A DNA stretch of 64,000 nt, from the NCBI GenBank assembly GCA_016169945.1, contig JADLSH010000212.1, positions 62,001 to 126,000 on the forward strand, read 5' to 3'. The notes below the pieces were generated by a model. It made no database searches and was not told where the DNA came from. It was given only the letters and a program-made list of their open reading frames with translations. How positions within the stretch are numbered: the stretch's first letter is position 1; each line of letters opens with the position of its first letter. Positions 33,824 to 43,781 of the stretch are shown here, piece after piece. The DNA is from Trachythela sp. YZ-2020 (Eukaryota; Cnidaria; Anthozoa; Malacalcyonacea; Clavulariidae). The position numbers and the translations under genes are program-made.

Positions 33824-34015
33824 CTAAAATTGCTTGAGCAGGTTGTCAAGTTCTACTTTGTTTAGATTTTCAAACGCCGGTGAAAGATCTTTTTCTACAC
33901 AATAAGCTCTCAGTATTTTTTTTCGCTTCTTTTGTGCTTTCTTTGTTAATGTGGAGTCTTTATTTGCCAGCAGAGCGTCGATTTCATTGTCAGTTCTGCT
34001 GGCATACCTTTCCAT
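33824..34015 (-). pseudogene. Crypton/QRICH1-ZMYM-like N-terminal fragment
   Basis: The 63-residue frame starts with ATG at 34015 and resembles the N-terminal SAM-like part of Crypton-derived tyrosine-recombinase proteins (QRICH1/ZMYM/DUF3504 group): an acidic DALLANKDS motif, KKAQKKRKKILRAYCVEKD, then VELDNLLKQF. The family usually continues with FY and a charged stretch; here a TAG replaces the expected tyrosine codon, so translation stops. The recombinase domain is not visible. It is probably a relic of a Crypton-type element. Recognition is by pattern and was not confirmed. Confidence 0.4.
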
Positions 34016-34396
34016 TTTGTTATGAAATACTTAATAACTTCGGAACAAAATTCGCGCGCTTTTGTGGTCAAGGTCAGGCGTAGACCAAGGACATTTTCAC
34101 GTGATGACGCAAATGTTCGTTACTCCCGGTGGACAACGTGTTATCTCCCTCTCAATCCAGTCAATCGATTACATGAAACGAAATCTTGATTAATATAGGG
34201 AACTACCATTATTCAATTTTAGGGAATGATGAGTAGTTTTTCTCTTAAACTACTTGCGAAAGTATTGAAGTACTTTTGACCCAATTTCCATAACTTGGAC
34301 TGGTTTCAAAATTGGTGTCGCCACCTTAAGTAACTCCAGAACGCAAACCATTGGCTATTTTGATCAGTCAAGTAGCAATGTAATGGCATGATAGTT
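34016..34396. other. Spacer before minisatellite, nothing recognised
   Basis: No gene or element is recognised. A TCGCCACCTTAAG motif lies near 34319-34331. Confidence 0.35.
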
Positions 34397-35012
34397 CTCC
34401 TGGTTCTTGTTGTTCTTGTGGTTCTTCTGGTTCACTTGGTTCTTGTGGTTCTTCTGGTTCACTTGGTTCTTGTGGTTCTCTTGGTTCTTGTGGTTCTCTT
34501 GGTTCTTGTGGTTCACTTGGTTCTTCTGGTTCTTCTGGTTCACTTGGTTCTTGTGGTTCTCTTGGTTCTTCTGGTTCACTTGGTTCTTGTGGTTCTTGTG
34601 GTTCTCTTGGTTCTTGTGGTTCTTGTGGTTCTTGTGATTCTTGTGGTTCTCGTGGTTCTTCTGGCTCTCCTGGTTCTTATGTTTCTTCTGGGTGTTGTGC
34701 TTCTTGTGATTCTCTTGGTTCTTGTGGTTGTCTTGTTTCTTGTGGTCCTTCTGTTTCTTCTGGTTCTCGTGGTTCTTCTGGTACTCTTGGTTTTTGTGTT
34801 TCTTCGGGTTCTTGTGCTTCTTGTGGTTCTCTTGGTTCTTGTGGTTCTTGTGGTTCTTCTGGTTCTCTTGGTTCTTGTGGTTCTTCTGATTCTTGTGGTT
34901 CTCTTGGTTCTTGTGGTTCTCTTGGTTCTTGTGGTTCTCTTGGTTATTCTGGTTCTTGTGGTTCTTCTGGTTCTTGTGTTACTTCTGGTTCTTGTCGTTC
35001 TTCTGGTTCTAA
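34397..35012 (-). repeat. Minisatellite, 9-bp GGTTCTTGT-type units
   Basis: Nonamers GGTTCTTGT, GGTTCTTCT, GGTTCTCTT and GGTTCACTT are arranged head to tail. This is the complement of the AAGAACC array at 49.7-59.2 kb. The second half is more degenerate. The long LVLV- and WFLWF-type open frames across it are translations of the repeat, not proteins. Confidence 0.9.
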
Positions 35013-35138
35013 TAACTTTTAAAAAATACTATAACGTTTCTCGGGGCGCTGAACTTTTAGTAAAATTAGAAACACACGCCAAAGAGAGATCATAGCCGGT
35101 TAACTTTTACTTTTAAATTTCTATTACAATAAACGGTA

Positions 35139-35935
35139 ATCCCCGAGCCGGTGCGAAGCGCCGTGCGAGGGTACTAATTCCGCTCGGATATTTACACCCG
35201 GGTATGTGAAAACACAGTGGAATCCAAAGTCGTCCGCCGCGATGTCATGGACGGTTCAGGGTTTTCTACGTTATACGCATGCGCGAATTCAGGTCGAGAG
35301 AAACATACGGATAAACATTTTTAAAAGATTTACGGATAAAGATTTTGTTTTTCATCAAAAATGATGTTTAATACTCGGGCGAGTACTCTTCAAAACAAGA
35401 TAAACGAGAAGGAGTCAAATGGCTGAAAAAAGGACACTTTTGAAGTGTCTTAAACGGGTAAGTGTCTATTTTTCATATTTTAGTTTGTGGATTTGCAAAA
35501 GCGTATGTCACTCTGCGAGGTTATAATAATGTCGATTAAACCTAAAAGGTATTTTAGCAAGTTTAAATTTGAATTTTGAAGAAACAACGTAATGTCAAAA
35601 ACTTCATTTTAAAGATAAATTTAAAAAATATACTGTCAAAGTATTTGACGTTTTTGTGAAATGTCTAAGGTTAAATTTTGCAACAACCAAAGCTAAAAGA
35701 GTACGTAATAACATATCTACTTTATATAGTGGGGCAATTCATAATTTTATAGTTAAGAGCACAAATATTTATATTACGCTTTTATCATTTTGTACCGAAA
35801 GTAAAAAAAATTGTGTGTCGCTATGGTTACAATGATTGACCGAATACTTCATGTTACAATAAATTTGGGAAGTATAATTCCTGAGGTCGAAAAGGCGAGG
35901 GGATTCTGCATGAGTGTATTTCTAGTTGTACGTCC
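35139..35935 (+). mobile_element. Palindrome-family repeat, forward copy
   Basis: It starts with CCGAGCCGGTGCGAAGCGCC and ends with GGATTCTGCATGAGTGTATT. It is the best single, uninterrupted example of the family that is nested at 20605-22642. It has no coding capacity. Confidence 0.6.
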
Positions 35936-36722
35936 TAAAATTAGCAATTGAGAGGGCTAGCAATTCAGAGCCATGGCCAAGTTTTGATGGATAAGGGGAA
36001 AATCCAAGAAGGCGGTTAAGCACGTTTACTTTACTTTGGGTCAAGCACGTTTCATTGAAATTATTCTAGGATGTTCCGTATCATATATCATTATTGATTT
36101 TTGATTTTCAAGACACGGTATGCATGCTTCTCGAGCAATTTCGGCGATATGTATTATGTCTAAAGTAGGATTTCATTTGTTTCGCAGAAGCATCTCATCG
36201 AATTTTGATGATTATTAAATATTTAACACACGACTAATCTACTGAATTGGTGAATAATCTAGAATTGGCTATGCTGAATAAGGTTTATGAATTAAGGCTT
36301 GCAAAGATTATGAATAGTTTGCGCGTGTATTTATTTTGAGGATAAACATAAGGAAAATTGGAGCACTCTATTGACTTATTAGATAATACTGTGATATTAA
36401 AGTATTACAGTTCAACTCAATTCTTTAATCACTATCCTAATCGTCCACAATTCTCACTGGGTGGTTTTCCTATTATAACAATAACAATACCAAATACGCT
36501 AATTCAGAAACAATTACATGCTAGTTAGATAGTATAAAGCTAGCATGAAATCGGATATTGATTTGCAACCAAAAGCCGAACTAGAACGGTCCCCCTCCTC
36601 CCCTTGGCTGCTACACCTCCAGAGCTTCGCCACACTCTACCTTTGACTAAAAATTACACCGCCATGTTGTACGAAATTGTTTGTCAAGAGTACCACATCT
36701 AAAAATATCTTAAAATGATGTA

Positions 36723-37830
36723 ATGTGGGGAACGGCAGGTTCGGTCCCTTTCAGTGCGATCCCACAATATCACAAATTCACTCACAGTTTAATACCATTA
36801 TTATTTAGTATTTACTTGAACGATCTGCCCTCCGTATCTCGTGACTCCGACCTTGAATCGTACGTTGATGACTCGAAAGTTCTCCTCTCCTTTCCATTAC
36901 GTGAGATAGATGCAGCAATTACAAATCTCGAGCAAGACCTACACAGAGTCGCAAGTTGGTGCTGTGAAAACCACCTTTTAATTAACCCGGGGAAAACTAA
37001 GTTCATGATAATTGGAACAAGGCAGCTGATGAGCAGACTACCTACAGATACATCTGTTTCATTCTTGAGCAAGTCTCTTAGACGAGTGGACTCTGCTAAA
37101 GATTTAGGTGTTACGTTAGATAGTCACCTAAATTACGACAATCATATCTCGCTACTTGTCTCGTCGTGTATGAACAAATTATGTCAGATAAATCGTGCTA
37201 AAAATAGTTTCGACACAAAAACTCTATCGGAAGTCATTTCATCCTTAGTCATTAGCAAGATGCTTTATTTGTTCTTCGGTGTGGTCTAATACGTCTGCCT
37301 CCAACGTAAAGAAAGTTCAGTCGATCCAGAACTTTGCATGTAAAATCATCACGAAATCGGGGAAATATGACCACGTAACTCCACTTCTACGTGAATTAAA
37401 TTGGATACCAGTGGACAAACTTCTATATTTTAGAGACGCTATTTTGACCTACAAATGTGTAAATAACCTCGCACCCGACTATCTTTGTAACAAATTGATA
37501 AAAAGGTCATCAATCCACAACCATAGGACTCGTACTCATGACTCTCTTCAAATACCGCTATTTAAAACTGCAGCTGGTCAACGGTCATTTACATATATAG
37601 AGCTGTCCACATTTGGAACAACTTAGACAAGAACCTGAAAGACAGCTTTTCTCTTAAAACCTTTAAAGCGGCACTGAAGAAACAGTTGCTTGCAAAAGAA
37701 AACATTTTAGTATAACCAACTAAATTATGTACATAGTTAAGATAATTGTTTATAAAACTTATATATGAAACCTCTACTGCATGCATGTAACTGTAAATAA
37801 TTTCTGAAAAACCCTTTTTAGGGAGAAATT
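36723..37830 (+). mobile_element. 5'-truncated CR1-like LINE (copy A)
   Basis: The frame 36723-37289 holds the C-terminal half of a reverse transcriptase: PLLFSIYLNDLP, the catalytic YVDD (residues 47-50 of this frame), ENHLLINPGKTKFMIIGT and DLGVTLDSHLNYDNHIS, all typical of CR1/L2-like elements. A frameshift near 37285 leads into the thumb/C-terminal part (to 37626), and another leads to the last stretch ending near 37712. Endonuclease and N-terminal RT are absent. The 3' UTR ends GAAAAACCCTTTTTAGGG. Confidence 0.8.
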
Positions 37831-37832
37831 GT

Positions 37833-38078
37833 TTCTCGTGGTTCTTCTGGTACTCTTGGTTTTTGTGTTTCTTCGGGTTCTTGTGCTTCTTGTGGTTCTC
37901 TTGGTTCTTGTGGTTCTTGTGGTTCTTCTGGTTCTCTTGGTTCTTGTGGTTCTTCTGATTCTTGTGGTTCTCTTGGTTCTTGTGGTTCTCTTGGTTCTTG
38001 TGGTTCTCTTGGTTATTCTGGTTCTTGTGGTTCTTCTGGTTCTTGTGTTACTTCTGGTTCTTGTCGTTCTTCTGGTTC
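37833..38078 (-). repeat. Minisatellite remnant in copy B
   Basis: Same GGTTCTTGT-type nonamers as 34764-35012, present because of the tandem duplication. Confidence 0.85.
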
Positions 38079-38207
38079 TAATAACTTTTAAAAAATACTA
38101 TAACGTTTCTCGGGGCGCTGAACTTTTAGTAAAATTAGAAACACACGCCAAAGAGAGATCATAGCCGGTTAACTTTTACTTTTAAATTTCTATTACAATA
38201 AACGGTA

Positions 38208-39004
38208 ATCCCCGAGCCGGTGCGAAGCGCCGTGCGAGGGTACTAATTCCGCTCGGATATTTACACCCGGGTATGTGAAAACACAGTGGAATCCAAAGTC
38301 GTCCGCCGCGATGTCATGGACGGTTCAGGGTTTTCTACGTTATACGCATGCGCGAATTCAGGTCGAGAGAAACATACGGATAAACATTTTTAAAAGATTT
38401 ACGGATAAAGATTTTGTTTTTCATCAAAAATGATTTTTGATACTCGGGCGAGTACTCTTCAAAACAAGATAAACGAGAAGGAGTCAAATGGCTGAAAAAA
38501 GGACACTTTTGAAGTGTTTTAAACGGGTAAGTGTCTATTTTTCATATTTTAGTTTGTGGATTTGCAAAAGCGTATGTCACTCTGCGAGGTTATAATAATG
38601 TCGATTAAACCTAAAAGGTATTTTAGCAAGTTTAAATTTGAATTTTGAAGAAACAACGTAATGTCAAAAACTTCATTTTAAAGATAAATTTAAAAAATAT
38701 ACTGTCAAAGTATTTGACGTTTTTGTGAAATGTCTAAGGTTAAATTTTGCAACAACCAAAGCTAAAAGAGTACGTAATAACATATCTACTTTATATAGTG
38801 GGGCAATTCATAATTTTATAGTTAAGAGCACAAATATTTATATTACGCTTTTATCATTTTGTACCGAAAGTAAAAAAAATTGTGTGTCGCTATGGTTACA
38901 ATGATTGACCGAATACTTCATGTTACAATAAATTTGGGAAGTATAATTCCTGAGGTCGAAAAGGCGAGGGGATTCTGCATGAGTGTATTTCTAGTTGTAC
39001 GTCC
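38208..39004 (+). mobile_element. Palindrome-family repeat in copy B
   Basis: Duplicate of 35139-35935 with a few base differences (for example ATGATTTTTGATACTC versus ATGATGTTTAATACTC). Confidence 0.6.
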
Positions 39005-39785
39005 TAAAATTAGCAATTGAGAGGGCTAGCAATTCAGAGCCATGGCCAAGTTTTGATGGATAAGGGGAAAATCCAAGAAGGCGGTTAAGCACGTTTACTT
39101 TACTTTGGGTCAAGCACGTTTCATTGAAATTATTCTAGGATGTTCCGTATCATATATCATTATTGATTTTTGATTTTCAAGACACGGTATGCATGCTTCT
39201 CGAGCAATTTCGGCGATATGTATTATGTCTAAAGTAGGATTTCATTTGTTTCGCAGAAGCATCTCATCGAATTTTGATGATTATTAAATATTTAACACAC
39301 GACTAATCTACTGAATTGGTGAATAATCTAGAATTGGCTATGCTGAATAAGGTTTATGAATTAAGGCTTGCAAAGATTATGAATAGTTTGCGCGTGTATT
39401 TATTTTGAGGATAAACATAAGGAAAATTGGAGCACTCTATTGACTTATTAGATAATACTGTGATATTAAAGTATTACAGTTCAACTCAATTCTTTAATCA
39501 CTATCCTAATCGTCCACAATTCTCACTGGGTGGTTTTCCTATTATAACAATACCAAATACGCTAATTCAGAAACAATTACATGCTAGTTAGATAGTATAA
39601 AGCTAGCATGAAATCGGATATTGATTTGCAACCAAAAGCCGAACTAGAACGGTCCCCCTCCTCCCCTTGGCTGCTACACCTCCAGAGCTTCGCCACACTC
39701 TACCTTTGACTAAAAATTACACCGCCATGTTGTACGAAATTGTTTGTCAAGAGTACCACATCTAAAAATATCTTAAAATGATGTA

Positions 39786-40893
39786 ATGTGGGGAACGGCA
39801 GGTTCGGTCCCTTTCAGTGCGATCCCACAATATCACAAATTCACTCACAGTTTAATACCATTATTATTTAGTATTTACTTGAACGATCTGCCCTCCGTAT
39901 CTCGTGACTCCGACCTTGAATCGTACGTTGATGACTCGAAAGTTCTCCTCTCCTTTCCATTACGTGAGATAGATGCAGCAATTACAAATCTCGAGCAAGA
40001 CCTACACAGAGTCGCAAGTTGGTGCTGTGAAAACCACCTTTTAATTAACCCGGGGAAAACTAAGTTCATGATAATTGGAACAAGGCAGCTGATGAGCAGA
40101 CTACCTACAGATACATCTGTTTCATTCTTGAGCAAGTCTCTTAGACCAGTGGACTCTGCTAAAGATTTAGGTGTTACGTTAGATAGTCACCTAAATTACG
40201 ACAATCATATCTCGCTACTTGTCTCGTCGTGTATGAACAAATTATGTCAGATAAATCGTGCTAAAAATAGTTTCGACACAAAAACTCTATCGGAAGTCAT
40301 TTCATCCTTAGTCATTAGCAAGATGCTTTATTTGTTCTTCGGTGTGGTCTAATACGTCTGCCTCCAACGTAAAGAAAGTTCAGTCGATCCAGAACTTTGC
40401 ATGTAAAATCATCACGAAATCGGGGAAATATGACCACGTAACTCCACTTCTACGTGAATTAAATTGGATACCAGTGGACAAACTTCTATATTTTAGAGAC
40501 GCTATTTTGACCTACAAATGTGTAAATAACCTCGCACCCGACTATCTTTGTAACAAATTGATAAAAAGGTCATCAATCCACAACCATAGGACTCGTACTC
40601 ATGACTCTCTTCAAATACCGCTATTTAAAACTGCAGCTGGTCAACGGTCATTTACATATATAGAGCTGTCCACATTTGGAACAACTTAGACAAGAACCTG
40701 AAAGACAGCTTTTCTCTTAAAACCTTTAAAGCGGCACTGAAGAAACAGTTGCTTGCAAAAGAAAACATTTTAGTATAACCAACTAAATTATGTACATAGT
40801 TAAGATAATTGTTTATAAAACTTATATATGAAACCTCTACTGCATGCATGTAACTGTAAATAATTTCTGAAAAACCCTTTTTAGGGAGAAATT

Positions 40894-40896
<3 letters not shown>
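39786..40896 (+). mobile_element. 5'-truncated CR1-like LINE (copy B)
   Basis: Same broken frames as copy A, with the YVDD motif and the same frameshifts. One Arg codon is Pro here. It retains its native 3' microsatellite tail, so this copy preserves the original insertion end. Confidence 0.8.

Positions 40897-40984
<88 letters not shown>
40897..40984 (+). repeat. (TATC)22 microsatellite
   Basis: About 22 uninterrupted TATC units form the tail of the LINE. The HEPN fragment begins immediately beyond it. Confidence 0.95.
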
Positions 40985-41341
40985 CTTCCCAATTGTGCAT
41001 AATTCTATTTCTAATCTCCCTCAAGTTCTGAATAAATGCTATGATTTAAAGTTGCTTTGCCAATAGAGTTGGAGAAGAGGATTGCATCAGACATTGCGGT
41101 ACAGTCCCATTCCTTTGTGTTCCCATTCTGAAATTTAGGCAAGTAATTTTTCGCACCTTTTCTTTTGTTTTCGCGATTGAACAGTAAATTGCCACTGATT
41201 GAAGTGTCGTCCCATGCACGGAGCGTTGCCTGGTAACGCTTATTCCATTCTTGCTTAAAGATTGTCCTCAGGCCCTCACTGACGACATCCGTTACAATCT
41301 TTCTGAGGCAAACGTAGTTCGTCTCTTAATTGTTGTGCCAT
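40985..41341 (-). pseudogene. DZIP3-type HEPN domain fragment
   Basis: Read on the minus strand from an ATG at 41341 (MAQQLRD), with a shift after a few codons, the frame gives NYVCLRKIVTDVVSEGLR, IFKQEWNKRY, AWDDTSISG and NGNTKEWDCTAMSDAILFSNSIG. This is the conserved pattern of the HEPN domain of DZIP3-like proteins, which are abundant in cnidarians and molluscs. After a second frameshift near 41040 the alternative frame supplies LREIRNRIMH, the R-N-x3-H motif typical of HEPN folds. The sequence then runs straight into the TATC tail of the LINE, so its 3' part is missing. Two frameshifts and the truncation make it a pseudogene, unless unseen introns explain the shifts. Confidence 0.55.
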
Positions 41342-42940
41342 GGCAAGGACATGGTTTATCGGTTTTCCAGACGATAATCCACAGCTCTGTTCAACAACAG
41401 AATAAAAAATCAATCGGTTGTTTTCACTTTGTCAATATAACTTAAATGGGGCCACGTGACCAGTGGCGCCACGGGATGAGGGGTGGTTACCCTCTCCGAA
41501 TCCTAGAAGCATTTTTGTTTGTTTGAAATCCGTTAAGAAAATAATAGGAAAGAGGAACAATGTTTGGCTAATGTCTAGAAGAGGGTTAATTCGCTTTTTA
41601 TTAAACAACACGAAATTACGAAACGTATGGTAAAAGTCGCAACTATATATACCCATATTAGTAAAATTCAGAGGCGATTAGTGAATTTCTTGTGTTCTGA
41701 TAGGACGCCTAGCCTCTTCGGGACTCGGTAAATATCCAACGATAATCACATGGACTTCGGTGACTAATTGTTAACTATTATTTTGTTTTTCTCATTGCAT
41801 GTGGTCATTTAAAATTACTGTTTAAACGTGGAGTATTAAAATGCACTTTCAAAACCCTTGCATTTAATTGTTATGATTATAAGGTGGCACGATAAAATTG
41901 GAAAATCAAGTATATACAGTTTAATATTCTTGGATTTTGTCATTTTAGGCCTTTTACGGCAAATATCGGGTTAAGAGGAGGTTTTTAGAAACTCGCGTAT
42001 TTTTTGTCAAAAACGCTCAAAACTTACTAACCAGGCTTTCGTTTTTACATTACGTAATTGTCCGGTTGCTATGGAAATCAATGTGGAAATCACAGGATGG
42101 TTCATGGGTAACCTGCGATCAGGCCTATATTCTCGCGGTGAGATAGATAAAAACAAAGCCTGATCGCAGGCTAGTTCATGGGATGAGTGTTTGCCTTCGA
42201 ATTTATAGTTGTAAAAGACTGCAAATATTGATGTAAATACAATTTGAGGATGTCAACAAGAAAGAGTATTACAATATAGGGACACTGGATATATTCTGTG
42301 TTGTTTTTAATCGGTTAGTTCCAAAAGAATGGCGATCACGCATTCATGCGTAATTACGTTTTTCTAGTGCTGTTCGTTGTGGGCAAACACTGAATATGTG
42401 GGTAATGATATGACTCTAAAAGGGCGCCAATGTATGGAAATTTGGTTTACGTTGAATATCATGAAAGTGAGAATAGAAATGTGGGAAATTTCGTTGAATT
42501 CCTTAGTGTTTAACGTTTAATACTTTGTAAAATTTTACTTAGTTTTGACTTTTGACGAAGTTCGATCTGATTTAAAGAAGAAAAGCAAGTTCATCTATAA
42601 TGATTACTGAAAGACTTTCAGGAATAGACTCATGGCATGCATGTGTATATCTCAGATTATTAAAGTTGGTATACAGTAGGCCTATAGGTATGTTGCATAC
42701 TGTGGTGCTATGAAAACAATTTTACAACTAAGCATGAATTTCTTGTGTTAATATGATCTGAGATTGCTATTCGGAAAAGTAGTATAATAACAAACAGAGT
42801 CACATTGCAAATTGATGGGTGATTATTATATAATTTTCCATGTACAGTGTAACTGTTTTGTAGACATATCATGGTATTTTGTAAAAATATAAATTAATAG
42901 TCAACTCCTTATTGTTGTTGCCATAGCAACCTTCCATTCA
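41342..42940. other. Intergenic DNA with a small hairpin
   Basis: A 63-bp hairpin at about 42112-42174 (CTGCGATCAGGC inverted) is flanked by TTCATGGG on both sides, which suggests a small MITE. GGTGGC near 41883 resembles one end of the GAGCCACCTTAA family. No gene is seen. Confidence 0.4.
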
Positions 42941-43781
42941 CATCAGTTAACTATAATAGATGGAAGGCTGACTCCAGCTCAAAAAGTGAAGCCAAACATG
43001 ACGGAAATTGAAGGAATTCTGGTGCGTCATTTTCAGTTCCCCACGCGCGCGGTCAAACTCTTTAGTGGCAAAGGAGTGATGTTTTTAAAAAATACAGCAA
43101 ACTTTTATGATGTAAAGTTTGAATTCTGTGTTTTGTTTTGGTGGGATTTAAATATTAAATTTGTTTTAAAAGACTGCGATATTTTACCTATATTTCTAGC
43201 TAGAAACCACAATTGAAGGTCACTTTATGAAATAATAAAATACAAAACAATATGAAATTGCATATCAATTTTTCATTGTATACACGAAAAACTTTCTTAA
43301 TATACTAAACGCTAGCCTAAAATTGTAGTTGAAAAGCAGACGTATGTGACAAAAAACACGAATAAACAATATAATAAAGTGAATGAATTCAGAAATAAGC
43401 AAAAACAACAACAACAAAATTGATGAAAAATACAACATAATGAAAAATACAGATTTACTAAAAACAAAAAAACAAACGTTTGAAATTTGTTGTTAGATTC
43501 GCAATGAAAAATACAGATTTACTCACACATACAGTGGGAAAATGCAGTAAAACAAACCAGGTCTACATTAAATATACAATGTTTAGGCTTTATAAAATGT
43601 ACAGAAACAGGATCTGAAAAACGCGAAAACATCACTCCCCGCCATCAAAAAGGTTGACCGCGCGCGTGGGGGACTGAGAATGACGCACCAGAATTCCTTC
43701 AATTTCCGCCATGTTTGGCTTCACTTTCTTGATTGCGTCGTAGTTAGAAGTTAGCCTTCCATGTATTATAGTTCACTGATT
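42941..43781. mobile_element. 840-bp inverted-repeat element with ~115-bp arms
   Basis: The left arm (42941-43058) and right arm (about 43653-43781) pair through ATCAGTTAACTATAATA, GTGAAGCCAAACATGACGG and CACGCGCGCGGTCAAAC. The interior is AT-rich and non-coding. The long arms could form a stable hairpin if transcribed. Confidence 0.65.

Larger units (their letters stand above)
34764..37832 (+). repeat. Tandem duplication, copy A (3069 bp)
   Basis: It contains the tail of the minisatellite, a palindrome-family repeat and a truncated LINE. It is repeated immediately downstream (37833-40896) with only a handful of differences: a 6-bp indel near 36473, a few substitutions near 35365-35371 and 35451, and one Arg/Pro change in the LINE frame. 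The junction AGAAATT-GT-TTCTCGTGG shows no microhomology. Copy A lacks the TATC tail. Confidence 0.9.
37833..40896 (+). repeat. Tandem duplication, copy B
   Basis: Copy B starts within minisatellite sequence (TTCTCGTGGTTCTTCTGG at 37833) and ends at the LINE 3' end, where it continues into the TATC microsatellite. Its offset from copy A is 3069 bp before and 3063 bp after the 6-bp indel. Confidence 0.9.

Noticed and set aside
34388..35095. 235-residue Leu/Val-rich open frame and overlapping Trp/Phe-rich frame
   Set aside because: Translation of the GGTTCTTGT minisatellite; the same applies to 37829-38164 and 49659-49958.
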